A program made the position numbers and the translations under genes. From Kaistella jeonii (GTDB taxonomy: Bacteria; Bacteroidota; Bacteroidia; Flavobacteriales; Weeksellaceae), in assembly GCF_000812865.1 (NCBI RefSeq), contig NZ_JSYL01000008.1:1-64000 (forward strand): a stretch of DNA of 64,000 bases, written 5' to 3'. Position 1 is the first letter of the stretch, and the number at the start of each line of letters is the position of its first letter. The notes under the pieces are model-generated. The model saw only the letters and a list, made by a program, of their open reading frames with translations. It ran no database searches and was not told the DNA's origin. Below are positions 25,904 through 35,104 of this stretch, in pieces.

Positions 25904-26509
25904 TTATAATTCTGCTATTTTCTTTCTAAAAAATTGATCGGTTTCTTGTAACAATTCAAAATTAGCTCTTTTAATTCTCTGACTTACTGAAGATTGCGTG
26001 ATATTGAGTTCTTTTGCGAGTTCTTCCTGTGTTAAAGCTGGATTTCGCAATAACTGATGAATAATCTCAGCAGTTGCGGCGGTCCAGTTATCAAAGTCGA
26101 TTGAAGCCCATTTGAAAAGAATGTTCAAATCCCGCTTCACCTTTTCATTTTCTGTTTGTATCGCTAATGTTCTTCCCTGAGATTTAATTTCAGTCAACAA
26201 CCGCCCGGAATTCACATAAGCAGACCCATTGGATTCAGTAATTTTCTCCGATTGAAAAACTTCATTTCCGATTCCGATTGCAAGACGAACATCTAAATTC
26301 TCAAAACTACGGATGAGCGATTTTAATAACAATGCTTTGTGAAATACTTCATCAACACTGCATTTTAGCTGAAATTCGTCACCGCGATATACTTCCCAGT
26401 TTTGTGGTGTAGCAGACCATGATCCCAATAAATCCTTTAGCTTTGGAAGCCATAATTCTGTTTGGGAATTTTGAGAATTAATAATATCTCCTGTAATAAT
26501 CGCGATCAT
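25904..26509 (-). CDS. SatD-family protein with cyclase-like fold signs and C-terminal HTH
   Basis: 201 aa from the Met at 26507-26509, chosen because the -7 box ends 4 bases before it and an extension to 26560 would overlap the promoter. Residues 1-150 show a pattern like nucleotide cyclase/GGDEF palm domains: ITGDI (Asp8), YRGDEFQL (Asp44), RLAIGIG (75-81) and NGSAYVNSGRLL (94-105). Residues 158-182 form a sigma-region-4-like helix-turn-helix (LTQEELAKELNITQSSVSQR). Likely a DNA-binding regulator that senses or binds a nucleotide; family function is unknown. Forms a coupled unit with DUF3307. The cyclase-like reading is my inference. Confidence 0.7.
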   Translation of the reverse strand: MIAIITGDIINSQNSQTELWLPKLKDLLGSWSATPQNWEVYRGDEFQLKCSVDEVFHKALLLKSLIRSFENLDVRLAIGIGNEVFQSEKITESNGSAYVNSGRLLTEIKSQGRTLAIQTENEKVKRDLNILFKWASIDFDNWTAATAEIIHQLLRNPALTQEELAKELNITQSSVSQRIKRANFELLQETDQFFRKKIAEL

Positions 26510-26513
26510 GTTA

Positions 26514-26553
26514 CAAATATAAGCAATAATCCTTATAAATTCAAAATATAAGG
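26514..26553 (-). promoter_or_regulatory. satD promoter with overlapping inverted repeats
   Basis: -7 box TATATTTG (26514-26521, minus strand). TATAAG-N8-CTTATA (26518-26537) is a perfect inverted repeat touching the -7 box, and a third half site TATAAGG lies at 26547-26553, so CCTTATA/TATAAGG form a second inverted pair. A good candidate for self-binding by the SatD HTH. Confidence 0.5.
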
Positions 26554-26666
26554 TAAACACCTAATAAAATTCCGTTGTCGATAAGTATAAAATATAATCA
26601 AATCTACTAATAATATTCGATTATAAGCAAATTAACTTATATTATAGTTTATGTTTTGAGTAAATA

Positions 26667-29600
26667 TTACTTAAAATATTCAACACCGTTTTTAAAAATA
26701 TTATGATAATTAGCAGTTGGAATATTTTTCATTAAACCTTCAGAATACCGTTCCGCATGACCCATTCTGCCAAATATTTTTCCAGATTTAGAAGTAATTC
26801 CTTCAATTCCGAATAAGGAGTTGTTAGGATTGAACGGCATTCCGTGTGCGATGTTTCCATCGTGGTCAATATATTGTGAAGCAATCTGTCCATTCTCATA
26901 CAATTCCTGAATCACTTTTTCTGAAGCCATAAACCGTCCTTCACCATGTGAGATCGGAATTGTATAAACCTGATCTCTCATCCCTTTTAACCAAGGAGAA
27001 TCATCGTTGACTACTTTCACATCCACCATTTGCGAAATATGACGACCGATTGCATTGTGTGCTAAAGTCGGCGAATCTGCATCTAAATCCCGAATCTCAC
27101 CATAAGGCAACAAACCAGATTTTACCAAAGCCTGAAAACCATTACAGATTCCGAGAATCATTCCGTCGCGTTCTAATAATTGATGAACTGCATTTTTCAT
27201 CTTTTCATTTTTTAAAACATTGACGATGAATTTTGCAGACCCGTCGGGTTCATCTCCAGCAGAAAATCCACCCGATAAAACCAAGATTTGAGACTGATTA
27301 ATTTCCGAAATCCAGGCATCCAAACTTTCATTTAAAAGTTGATGATTCAAATTAATTAATGGCAATCCTGAAACTTCAGCACCTTCTTTTCTAAAGGCAT
27401 TTTGTGTTTCATATTCACAATTCGTTCCCGGAAAAATCGGTGCAAAAACTTTTGGTTTCGCTAATTGATGCTTTAAGATATGAATCGTTCTTGGCTGAAT
27501 TGAATTCAATTTTGAATCTATTTCAACAACTATTTTTGATTTTTCTTTGGTTGGAAAAAGTTCCTCAAAAGTCGACTCCCACACTTCAAGTAATTTTTCG
27601 ATTTTAAACTCGAAACTACTGATTTTCAGTTTATTCAAATTTGATACTTCACCAATAACTTGAAGTAAATCATTTTCTAAATCCTCTGAACTTTCTATGA
27701 TTAAACCTCCAATATTCTTTGTTAAAAGTAAATTTTCATCTATATTAATTTCTGCTCCAAGATAATTACCAAAACTCATTTTTGCTAAAGCAACCGCAAC
27801 TCCACCCTCTTTAATGATCTTCACCGAAACAATCTTTTTGGACTTAATATTTTTAAATATAAAATCAAATATCTTTTTCAAATCTTGGTAATTCGGCATT
27901 CCATTTTCTTGTGAAATATGGTTGAATAAGTATAATTTATTTCCGGCTTTTTTAAACTCCGGTGAAATGATATTTTTCTTTTCTCCGTTCGCACAAGCAA
28001 AAGAAATCAACGTGGGAGGAACGTGAATATCCTGGAAACTTCCACTCATTGAATCTTTACCACCAATCGCGGCCAGTTCGAAATTCATTTGCGCATCATA
28101 CGCTCCAAGCAAAGAAGCCAACGGTTTCCCCCACTTCTCCGGCAGATTTCCTAACTTCTCAAAATATTCCTGGAAACTCAAACGGATGTTTTTATAATCA
28201 CCGCCCATCGCAACAATCTTAGCAACACTTTCAACTACAGCATTCGCAGCGCCAACCAACGAGTTTTGAGACGATATATCGGCATCAAATCCCCAACTTG
28301 CCAAAGACACTGTTTCGATGTTTTTAGCGTTTAAAATAGGCAGCGTTTGCACACTTCCTTCCATTTCGGTCAACTGATGTTTTCCACCAAATGGCATGGC
28401 AACAGAAGTTCCGCCTACAGAAGCATCGAACATTTCAGCCAATCCTTTTTGGGAAGCGACATTTTTACTGGAAAGTATCTTTAAGAAATTTTCTTCACTG
28501 AACTTTATAATTTGATTTTCAACAGGTTGCAAGTGAGAAACTTCAGCATGCTGAGTTTTCGCACAACCGTTTGTATCTAAAAATGCTCGGCTTAAATCAA
28601 CGATTTTATTTCCTTGCCAAAACATTTGCATTCTACCAGAATCGGTTACTTTCGCAACTTCAACAGCTTTTATATTTTCTTTTTCACAGAATCTGATAAA
28701 CTTTTCTTTGTCTTTCGCTTCAATAACAACGGCCATTCTTTCTTGAGATTCAGAAATCGCAAGTTCAGTACCATTTAAACCTTCGTATTTTAAAGGCAAG
28801 ATATCGAGGTTAATTTCCAGTGAATCAGCGATTTCGCCAATCGCTACAGAGACTCCACCTGCTCCAAAATCATTCGATTTTTTAATTAAAGTCGTCACTT
28901 CAGGATTTCTAAAGAGTCTTTGAATTTTACGCTCTTCAACTGCATTTCCTTTCTGAACTTCGGTTGACAAAGTATGAATCGATGTTTCATCCTGAACTTT
29001 AGAACTTCCACTTGCACCACCAACACCGTCTCTTCCGGTTGCGCCACCTAATAAAATAACAAGATCACCATTTTGTGGTTGCTCTCTTTTAACCCAATCT
29101 TTTTTAACGGCACCAACGACGAAACCAACTTCCATACGTTTTGCTTTGTAGCCATCGTGGTAAATTTCATTCACAGAAGTCGTGGCTAAACCAATCTGAT
29201 TTCCGTAGGAAGAATAACCGTTTGCTGCTTGCTTCGTAATGGTTCGTTGTGGGAGTTTTCCCGCTAAAGTTTCAGAAATTGGTTCTAAAACATCGGCTGC
29301 TCCAGACAAGCGCATCGCTTGATACACAAAAGCACGTCCGGACAAAGGATCACGAATTGCGCCACCCAAACAAGTCGAGGCACCACCAAAAGGTTCAATT
29401 TCAGTTGGGTGATTATGGGTTTCGTTTTTAAATAATAAATACCACGGTTCTTTTTTACCATCGAATTCGGCTTCGATCTCAATCGTACAGGCATTTATTT
29501 CATCAGAAACAACAAGGTTTTCCAATTTCCCTGTTTTGTGGAAATATCTCGCACAAACTGTGGCTAAATCCATCAAAGAGATAGGTTTTAATTCCCGACC

Positions 29601-30362
29601 TAAAAACTTTCTCTTTTCTAAATAGTCATTAAAAATCGTTTGCAAAGTCGATTTGAAAGAATCATTAAATTGAATATCAGTCAACTCAGTTTCAAAAGTC
29701 GTATGTCGGCAATGGTCGCTCCAATAAGTATCCAAAACTTTAAGTTCTGTTTCTGTGGGATTTCTATTTTCTGATTTAAAGTATGTTTGAATAAAGCCTA
29801 AATCATCAATATCTAAAGCAAAACCATGATTTTCATAAAGTACTTTTAATTCTTCCGCAGAGAAATCATTGAAACCTTCATGTATAATAACCGGATCAGG
29901 AGTTTCTTCCGCTGGAATTTCAAGTTTCGATAAATCTTTAACCTGCGATTCAACTTTATTAATCAAATGATTTTTAATTGCTTCTACTTCAGATTCAGAA
30001 ACTCCAAATAGTTCAATGAGTTTACCACTTCTTACTTTACCGTTCTCATTTTCAGTCAGTAAGGCAATACATTGTTGCGCTGAATCTGCGCGTTGATCAT
30101 ATTGTCCAGGCAAATATTCGGTCGCGAAATGAATGCTTTTTGCAGGATTCTCTTCATGCAAAGTATCGGTCACAGGATCTACAAAAGTACTGTTGATGAT
30201 TTTTGAAAATTCTTTGTCATTAACACCGAAAACATCATACACATTATAGACTTTAACATCTTTAATTGTTGGAACGATATTTTTTATTTCATTAAAAACT
30301 TTGGGACTTTCAACATCGAAAATTCCTTTTTTTTCTACGAAGATTCTTTTTTTCATTTTCAA
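26667..30362 (-). CDS. purL: Phosphoribosylformylglycinamidine synthase, large single-chain form
   Basis: 1231 aa, the long type with synthetase and glutaminase in one chain. Converts FGAR, glutamine and ATP to FGAM. N-terminal PurS-like part, two AIRS-like ATP domains (HNHPTEIEPFGGASTCLGGAIRD; GGKDSMSGSF), and a C-terminal class I glutaminase with the nucleophile in GICNGFQAL and a GHAERYSEG region with the His. A second Met two codons in is an equally possible start. Downstream of purB in the same direction; a strong palindrome lies between them. Confidence 0.95.
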   Translation of the reverse strand: MKMKKRIFVEKKGIFDVESPKVFNEIKNIVPTIKDVKVYNVYDVFGVNDKEFSKIINSTFVDPVTDTLHEENPAKSIHFATEYLPGQYDQRADSAQQCIALLTENENGKVRSGKLIELFGVSESEVEAIKNHLINKVESQVKDLSKLEIPAEETPDPVIIHEGFNDFSAEELKVLYENHGFALDIDDLGFIQTYFKSENRNPTETELKVLDTYWSDHCRHTTFETELTDIQFNDSFKSTLQTIFNDYLEKRKFLGRELKPISLMDLATVCARYFHKTGKLENLVVSDEINACTIEIEAEFDGKKEPWYLLFKNETHNHPTEIEPFGGASTCLGGAIRDPLSGRAFVYQAMRLSGAADVLEPISETLAGKLPQRTITKQAANGYSSYGNQIGLATTSVNEIYHDGYKAKRMEVGFVVGAVKKDWVKREQPQNGDLVILLGGATGRDGVGGASGSSKVQDETSIHTLSTEVQKGNAVEERKIQRLFRNPEVTTLIKKSNDFGAGGVSVAIGEIADSLEINLDILPLKYEGLNGTELAISESQERMAVVIEAKDKEKFIRFCEKENIKAVEVAKVTDSGRMQMFWQGNKIVDLSRAFLDTNGCAKTQHAEVSHLQPVENQIIKFSEENFLKILSSKNVASQKGLAEMFDASVGGTSVAMPFGGKHQLTEMEGSVQTLPILNAKNIETVSLASWGFDADISSQNSLVGAANAVVESVAKIVAMGGDYKNIRLSFQEYFEKLGNLPEKWGKPLASLLGAYDAQMNFELAAIGGKDSMSGSFQDIHVPPTLISFACANGEKKNIISPEFKKAGNKLYLFNHISQENGMPNYQDLKKIFDFIFKNIKSKKIVSVKIIKEGGVAVALAKMSFGNYLGAEINIDENLLLTKNIGGLIIESSEDLENDLLQVIGEVSNLNKLKISSFEFKIEKLLEVWESTFEELFPTKEKSKIVVEIDSKLNSIQPRTIHILKHQLAKPKVFAPIFPGTNCEYETQNAFRKEGAEVSGLPLINLNHQLLNESLDAWISEINQSQILVLSGGFSAGDEPDGSAKFIVNVLKNEKMKNAVHQLLERDGMILGICNGFQALVKSGLLPYGEIRDLDADSPTLAHNAIGRHISQMVDVKVVNDDSPWLKGMRDQVYTIPISHGEGRFMASEKVIQELYENGQIASQYIDHDGNIAHGMPFNPNNSLFGIEGITSKSGKIFGRMGHAERYSEGLMKNIPTANYHNIFKNGVEYFK

Positions 30363-30374
30363 TTTTATTAATAA

Positions 30375-30406
30375 ACTTTGTCAAAGATTTAAAACTTTGA
30401 CAAAGT
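30375..30406. repeat. Perfect 12-bp inverted repeat ACTTTGTCAAAG
   Basis: ACTTTGTCAAAG, loop ATTTAAAA, CTTTGACAAAGT. Lies between purB and purL. Each arm is itself nearly palindromic (CTTTGTCAAAG), unlike a plain terminator, and I recall similar sequence as an intergenic repeat in other flavobacteria. Confidence 0.6.
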
Positions 30407-30410
30407 AAAA

Positions 30411-30434
30411 AATGCAGCCAAAATAGACTGCATT
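30411..30434 (-). terminator. Terminator after purB
   Basis: AATGCAG/CTGCATT stem with a 10-base loop; in the minus direction followed by a T run (CTGCATTTTTTAC). Confidence 0.65.
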
Positions 30435-30440
30435 ATTAAT

Positions 30441-31868
30441 TTATACTTTAAGGTCGGCTTTTAACCCGATTAAATCGGCGTACTTCTCTAAGATTGGATT
30501 GACTTCATTTTCAATAAACTCCTCGGTTTGTATGGGCGCAAAACCTATGAAGTTTTTCGGGTCGAGCACTTCCATCAATTTCGATTTATCAAGTTTTAAG
30601 GAATGATCATTTAAAATTCTTTCGAGCAAGTCGTTTTCTTTCCCTTCTTCCTTCACCTTTTTTGAGGCTTCCATAGAATGAACGCGAATAGTTTCATGAA
30701 TTTCCTGACGATCACCGCCGGCTTTCACTTCTTCCATAATAATATATTCGGTCGCCATAAATGGAAGCTCTTCCATAATATGTTTCTGAATTCTATTTTC
30801 GTAAACCACGATTCCGTTCATGATATTATTCCAAATCATCAGAATCGCATCAATTGAAAGAAACGCTTGTGGAATTGTCAATCGCTTATTGGCAGAATCA
30901 TCCAAAGTTCTTTCAAACCATTGTGTAGAAGCGACCATTGCTGAACTTGTAGAAAGTGACATCACAAATTTCGCCAACGCTCCGATTCTTTCCGAACGCA
31001 TTGGATTTCGTTTGTAAGCCATCGCAGAAGAACCAATTTGATTCTTTTCGAAAGGTTCTTCAATTTCTTTTAAATTCTGAAGAAGTCTTAAATCATTGGT
31101 AAATTTATGAGCAGATTGGGCAATGTTAGAAAGCAATGCCACAACTTTTGCATCAATTTTTCGATCGTAAGTTTGTCCGGAAACTCCGAATACTTTATCA
31201 AAACCAAAACGCTTTGAAAGTTCTTTATCTAAATGTTTTACTTTGGAATAATCGCCATCAAATAACTCTAAAAAACTTGCGGCAGTTCCGGTGGTTCCTT
31301 TTACCCCTCTAAATCTTAAAGTTTCAAGGAAAAATTCTAATTCTTCAAAGTCTAAAACCAATGACTGCAACCACAAAGTAGCCCGTTTTCCAACCGTTGT
31401 TAATTGTGCCGGTTGATAATGGGTAAATCCTAAGGTTGGTAAATCTTTGTATTGAAGAGCGAAATCAGCCAAATTTTTCATCACATTGACCAATTGTTTT
31501 CTGATGAGTAATAATCCATCGCGCATTTGAATGAGATCTGTATTATCTCCAACAAAAGCCGAAGTTGCACCGAGATGAATAATTCCTTTTGCTAAAGGAG
31601 CAGCGTCGCCATACGTGTGAACATGCGCCATTACGTCATGACGAAATTTCTTTTCATATTCCGCAGCTTTGACATAGTCAATATCTTCTGCGTTTTCTTT
31701 AAGTTGAGCGATTTGTTCGTCGGAAATGTCAAGTCCTAAATCTTTCTCGATTTCAGCGAGTGATATCCACAGTTTTCGCCAATTTCTGAACTTATTATTA
31801 GGGGAGAAATTGTAGAGCATTTCTTCACTAGAATAGCGTTCTTCAAGAGGATTTTTGTAGGAATTCAT
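30441..31868 (-). CDS. purB: Adenylosuccinate lyase
   Basis: 475 aa from the second Met (31866-31868); the first at 31874 is only two codons earlier and both fit the -7 box at 31887-31894. Fumarase/aspartase fold, splitting SAICAR and adenylosuccinate. Motifs: HVHTYGD, GATSAFVGDN, GFTHYQPAQLTTVGKR, and the mobile loop signature GSSAMAYKRNPMRSE. Serves the purine genes downstream (purL, purC, purF), though terminators suggest separate transcripts. Confidence 0.95.
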   Translation of the reverse strand: MNSYKNPLEERYSSEEMLYNFSPNNKFRNWRKLWISLAEIEKDLGLDISDEQIAQLKENAEDIDYVKAAEYEKKFRHDVMAHVHTYGDAAPLAKGIIHLGATSAFVGDNTDLIQMRDGLLLIRKQLVNVMKNLADFALQYKDLPTLGFTHYQPAQLTTVGKRATLWLQSLVLDFEELEFFLETLRFRGVKGTTGTAASFLELFDGDYSKVKHLDKELSKRFGFDKVFGVSGQTYDRKIDAKVVALLSNIAQSAHKFTNDLRLLQNLKEIEEPFEKNQIGSSAMAYKRNPMRSERIGALAKFVMSLSTSSAMVASTQWFERTLDDSANKRLTIPQAFLSIDAILMIWNNIMNGIVVYENRIQKHIMEELPFMATEYIIMEEVKAGGDRQEIHETIRVHSMEASKKVKEEGKENDLLERILNDHSLKLDKSKLMEVLDPKNFIGFAPIQTEEFIENEVNPILEKYADLIGLKADLKV

Positions 31869-31886
31869 TTTCAATCTTTAAGGACA

Positions 31887-31894
31887 CAAAAGTA
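31887..31894 (-). promoter_or_regulatory. -7 promoter box TACTTTTG for purB
   Basis: TAnnTTTG match on the minus strand, 12 to 18 bases before the possible purB starts. Confidence 0.55.
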
Positions 31895-32038
31895 ATATTT
31901 TAAGAGGAGAAATAAAAGTTAATCAATCTTAAATAAAATTTATTTGTTATTATCTTATTTAAAGCATTATTAAATATCATTGATTTTTTGAAAAATGGTC
32001 AATTAAATGATTAAATTTAAAAATTAGACTCTAAAGAA

Positions 32039-33637
32039 ATGAATGTAGATTTTATAATTATTGGCGCAGGTTCCTCTGGTTGTGTCTTGGCTAATCGGTT
32101 GAGTAAGAATCCAGAAAATGCTGTTTTATTAATAGAAGCCGGTGGAAAACCGAGTTTTTTATCGAAAATTCCGGGTTGGTATAGTTTATTGAATCGCAGT
32201 AAAATGGACTGGGCTTTTTCAACTGAACCCCAAAAATTCGTCAATAATCGAAAAATTTATATTCCACGAGGAAAATCTTTAGGGGGTTCGAGTGCCACAA
32301 ATGCGATGGCTTACGTTCGCGGAAACCCGAATGATTATGATGATTGGCAAGCGCAGGGAAATGAAAACTGGAATTACGAATCGGTTCTGCCCTATTTTAA
32401 AAAATCTGAAAATAATCATTCCTTTAATAATGATTTTCACGGGAAGGATGGAGAATTGAATGTTTCATTGAGAAAAGAATATAACAAATCGACTTATCAA
32501 TTTATTGAAGCCTGTAAAGAAAACGGCTTAAATTTTAATGAAGATTATAACGGTGAGAAACAGGAAGGTTCTTCATTTTTACAATACACGATTGACAAAA
32601 ATATTCGTCAAAGCACGTATGAAGCATTTCTAAAACCCATATATGATCGAACAAATCTAACGATCAAAACAAAAACTTTCGTAAAAAAAATATTGATTGA
32701 AAATGGAAAAGCGATCGGCGTAGAAATTTACACAGGCAAAAACACCTCTCAAAAAATATTTTGCAATAAAGAAGTGATTCTTTGTGCGGGTGCAATTCAA
32801 TCCCCACAACTATTAAAAGTGTCCGGAATTGGTCCAAAAGAGGAACTTGAAAAATTTAATATCGATTTAATTAAAGATCTACCTGCAGTTGGCGAAAATT
32901 TAAAAGACCACGTCTGGACTGGAACCAGCGATTTCAGTAATATAAATGGATTAAATAATATCATTAAAAAAACGGGTTTCGTCAACAATTTATTTCAATA
33001 TTTTCGAAAAAAGGAATCTTTGCTCAACCACTCTATTATTGAAACTACTTCCTTCTTTAAATCTTCAGAAGATAAAGAAATTCCAGATCTACAGTTTCAT
33101 TTTTCACCGTTGCACATGGGAAATGATTATAAAGCTAACCTTTACAATCCGTTTTCACTTCCGCTAACCAATGGATATACGATTTTAGCAATTTTACTTC
33201 ATCCTGAAAGTTCAGGTTTTGTAGGCTTGCAATCTAGTGACAGCAGAGTTGCACCAATAATTCAACCTAATTTTTTATCGAAAGAAAACGACGTCAAACG
33301 ATTATTAATCGGCTTAAAAAAAGCCATGGCGATTTTGGATTCGCCGAGTTTTGATGGCGTCCGAATGAGCAAAATGAATTGGCCCGCAAGAAATTCATCT
33401 GATGAAGTTTTGATCGAGCACCTTAAAAAAACATTAGAAACGCTTTATCATCCAGTTGGAACCTGCAGAATGGGAAATGGTGAAAATTCTGTGGTGAATG
33501 ATCACTTGCAAGTACACGGCATTCAAAATCTCAGAGTTGCAGATGCTTCGATAATGCCTGATATTATTTCTGGAAACACGAATGCGGTATGTATTATGAT
33601 TGGGGAAAAGGCAGCAGATTTAATATTAAAAAACTAA
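32039..33637 (+). CDS. GMC-family FAD oxidoreductase (choline dehydrogenase-like)
   Basis: 532 aa. N-terminal FAD site DFIIIGAGSSGCVLANRLS with the ribose-binding Glu in LLIEAGG, then PRGKSLGGSSATNAMAYVRG, a GMC signature (GAIQSPQLLKVSGIGP) near the middle, and the C-terminal catalytic region with LYHPVGTCRMG (His of the active site) and SGNTNAVCIMIGEKA. Oxidises a primary alcohol; the substrate cannot be read from sequence. The aldehyde dehydrogenase 64 bases downstream suggests a two-step alcohol to acid route; choline to betaine is possible but not shown. Confidence 0.88.
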   Translation: MNVDFIIIGAGSSGCVLANRLSKNPENAVLLIEAGGKPSFLSKIPGWYSLLNRSKMDWAFSTEPQKFVNNRKIYIPRGKSLGGSSATNAMAYVRGNPNDYDDWQAQGNENWNYESVLPYFKKSENNHSFNNDFHGKDGELNVSLRKEYNKSTYQFIEACKENGLNFNEDYNGEKQEGSSFLQYTIDKNIRQSTYEAFLKPIYDRTNLTIKTKTFVKKILIENGKAIGVEIYTGKNTSQKIFCNKEVILCAGAIQSPQLLKVSGIGPKEELEKFNIDLIKDLPAVGENLKDHVWTGTSDFSNINGLNNIIKKTGFVNNLFQYFRKKESLLNHSIIETTSFFKSSEDKEIPDLQFHFSPLHMGNDYKANLYNPFSLPLTNGYTILAILLHPESSGFVGLQSSDSRVAPIIQPNFLSKENDVKRLLIGLKKAMAILDSPSFDGVRMSKMNWPARNSSDEVLIEHLKKTLETLYHPVGTCRMGNGENSVVNDHLQVHGIQNLRVADASIMPDIISGNTNAVCIMIGEKAADLILKN

Positions 33638-33701
33638 TTGATTTTCAGAAATTTACAAATAATATTAGACTAAATTTACTTCAAATTATAAATAAAAAAT
33701 A

Positions 33702-35063
33702 ATGGATTTTCAAAATATTTTAGCAGAACAGCGGGATTTCTTTAACACTCAGAAAACTAAAAATCTGAAATTCAGAAAAATGTACTTAGAAAAACTGAAA
33801 GAAGTTCTTCTAAAAAATGAGGAATTATTATGTGACTCGATCTATAAAGATTTTGGAAAATCTAAATTTGACACGTACACGACAGAAATTTCCTTTGTCA
33901 TTAAGGATATCGATTATTTTTTGAATAATTTAAAATCCTTAGCGAAACGTAAAAGCGTCCGAACTAATTTAGCCAATCAATTTGGCTCCAGTAAGATTTA
34001 TTCAGAACCACTTGGTTGTACTTTGGTGATCGGGGCGTGGAATTATCCTTTACAACTCTCACTTTCACCAATGGTTGCAGCTCTTGCAGCGGGCAACACG
34101 TGTATTGTAAAGCCAAGCGAGATTGCAGAAAATTGCATGAAAGCAATGGCGAAAATCATCAATGAAAATTTTCCGAAAGAATATTTGTTCGTTGCAGAAG
34201 GCGGCGTAGAAGAAACCACTGAAATTCTAAAATTAAAATTCGACAAAATATTTTTTACAGGAAGTCCGAAAGTCGGAAAGATCATTTATGAAGCTGCGGC
34301 AAAACATTTAACGCCCGTGGTCTTAGAACTGGGCGGAAAAAGTCCGGCAATCGTAACTTCTTCTGCTAACTTTGAAGTTGCTGCGAAAAGAATTGTATGG
34401 GGGAAATTTCTGAACGCGGGTCAAACCTGTGTCGCACCGGATTATATTTTAGTTGATGAAAAAGTAAAGGACAGTTTTCTGGATTCCTTAAAATCTTACA
34501 TTCAGAAATTTAATTATCAAGCAGATTCTAAGGAATACACGCAAATTATTAATGATAGAAATTTTGAAAGACTTACTAAATTAATCGATCAGGATAAAGT
34601 ATTCTTTGGTGGAGAAACAGATGCCGCAAAAAGATTTATCGAACCAACGATCCTTCAAAATGTTACCTGGAATGATGCAGTGATGCAGGAGGAAATCTTT
34701 GGACCCATCTTACCGGTTTTGACTTTTAAAAATTTCAATGAAGCTTTAATTCAGATCGCTGCACAGGAAAAACCACTTTCTGCCTATTTATTTACGGCCA
34801 GTTCTGAAGAAAAAGAAAATTTCGTTTCGAAAATCTCTTTTGGTGGCGGTTGTATTAACGATGTAGTGATGCATTTAAGCAATGATTATCTGCCATTTGG
34901 CGGCGTCGGAAATTCGGGAATTGGAAATTATCACGGGAAATTTGGCTTCGACGCATTTTCACATCAGAAATCAATTTTGGATCGTGCAACCTGGGCAGAA
35001 CCGGATTTTAAATATCCACCTTACACAGACAAAAAATTAAACTGGATCAAAAAACTATTATAA
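33702..35063 (+). CDS. Aldehyde dehydrogenase (class 3-like)
   Basis: 453 aa, the shorter class 3/fatty-aldehyde length. GAWNYPLQLSLSPMVAALAAGN is the NAD-site region (Asn of the oxyanion hole), FTGSPKVGK the nucleotide loop, VVLELGGKSPAIV holds the general-base Glu, and NAGQTCVAPDY the catalytic Cys; the C-terminal EEIFGPILPVL motif is present. Oxidises aldehydes to acids with NAD(P). Same direction as and directly after the GMC oxidoreductase, so they probably share a transcript and a substrate path. Confidence 0.92.
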   Translation: MDFQNILAEQRDFFNTQKTKNLKFRKMYLEKLKEVLLKNEELLCDSIYKDFGKSKFDTYTTEISFVIKDIDYFLNNLKSLAKRKSVRTNLANQFGSSKIYSEPLGCTLVIGAWNYPLQLSLSPMVAALAAGNTCIVKPSEIAENCMKAMAKIINENFPKEYLFVAEGGVEETTEILKLKFDKIFFTGSPKVGKIIYEAAAKHLTPVVLELGGKSPAIVTSSANFEVAAKRIVWGKFLNAGQTCVAPDYILVDEKVKDSFLDSLKSYIQKFNYQADSKEYTQIINDRNFERLTKLIDQDKVFFGGETDAAKRFIEPTILQNVTWNDAVMQEEIFGPILPVLTFKNFNEALIQIAAQEKPLSAYLFTASSEEKENFVSKISFGGGCINDVVMHLSNDYLPFGGVGNSGIGNYHGKFGFDAFSHQKSILDRATWAEPDFKYPPYTDKKLNWIKKLL

Positions 35064-35064
35064 A

Positions 35065-35100
35065 AAAAAAGTCTCGTCATTTATTTGACGAGACTTTTTT
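35065..35100. terminator. Bidirectional terminator after the aldehyde dehydrogenase gene
   Basis: Fifteen-base arms, AAAAAAGTCTCGTCA and TGACGAGACTTTTTT, pair perfectly around a 6-base loop; serves both convergent genes. Confidence 0.9.
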
Positions 35101-35104
35101 ATAA

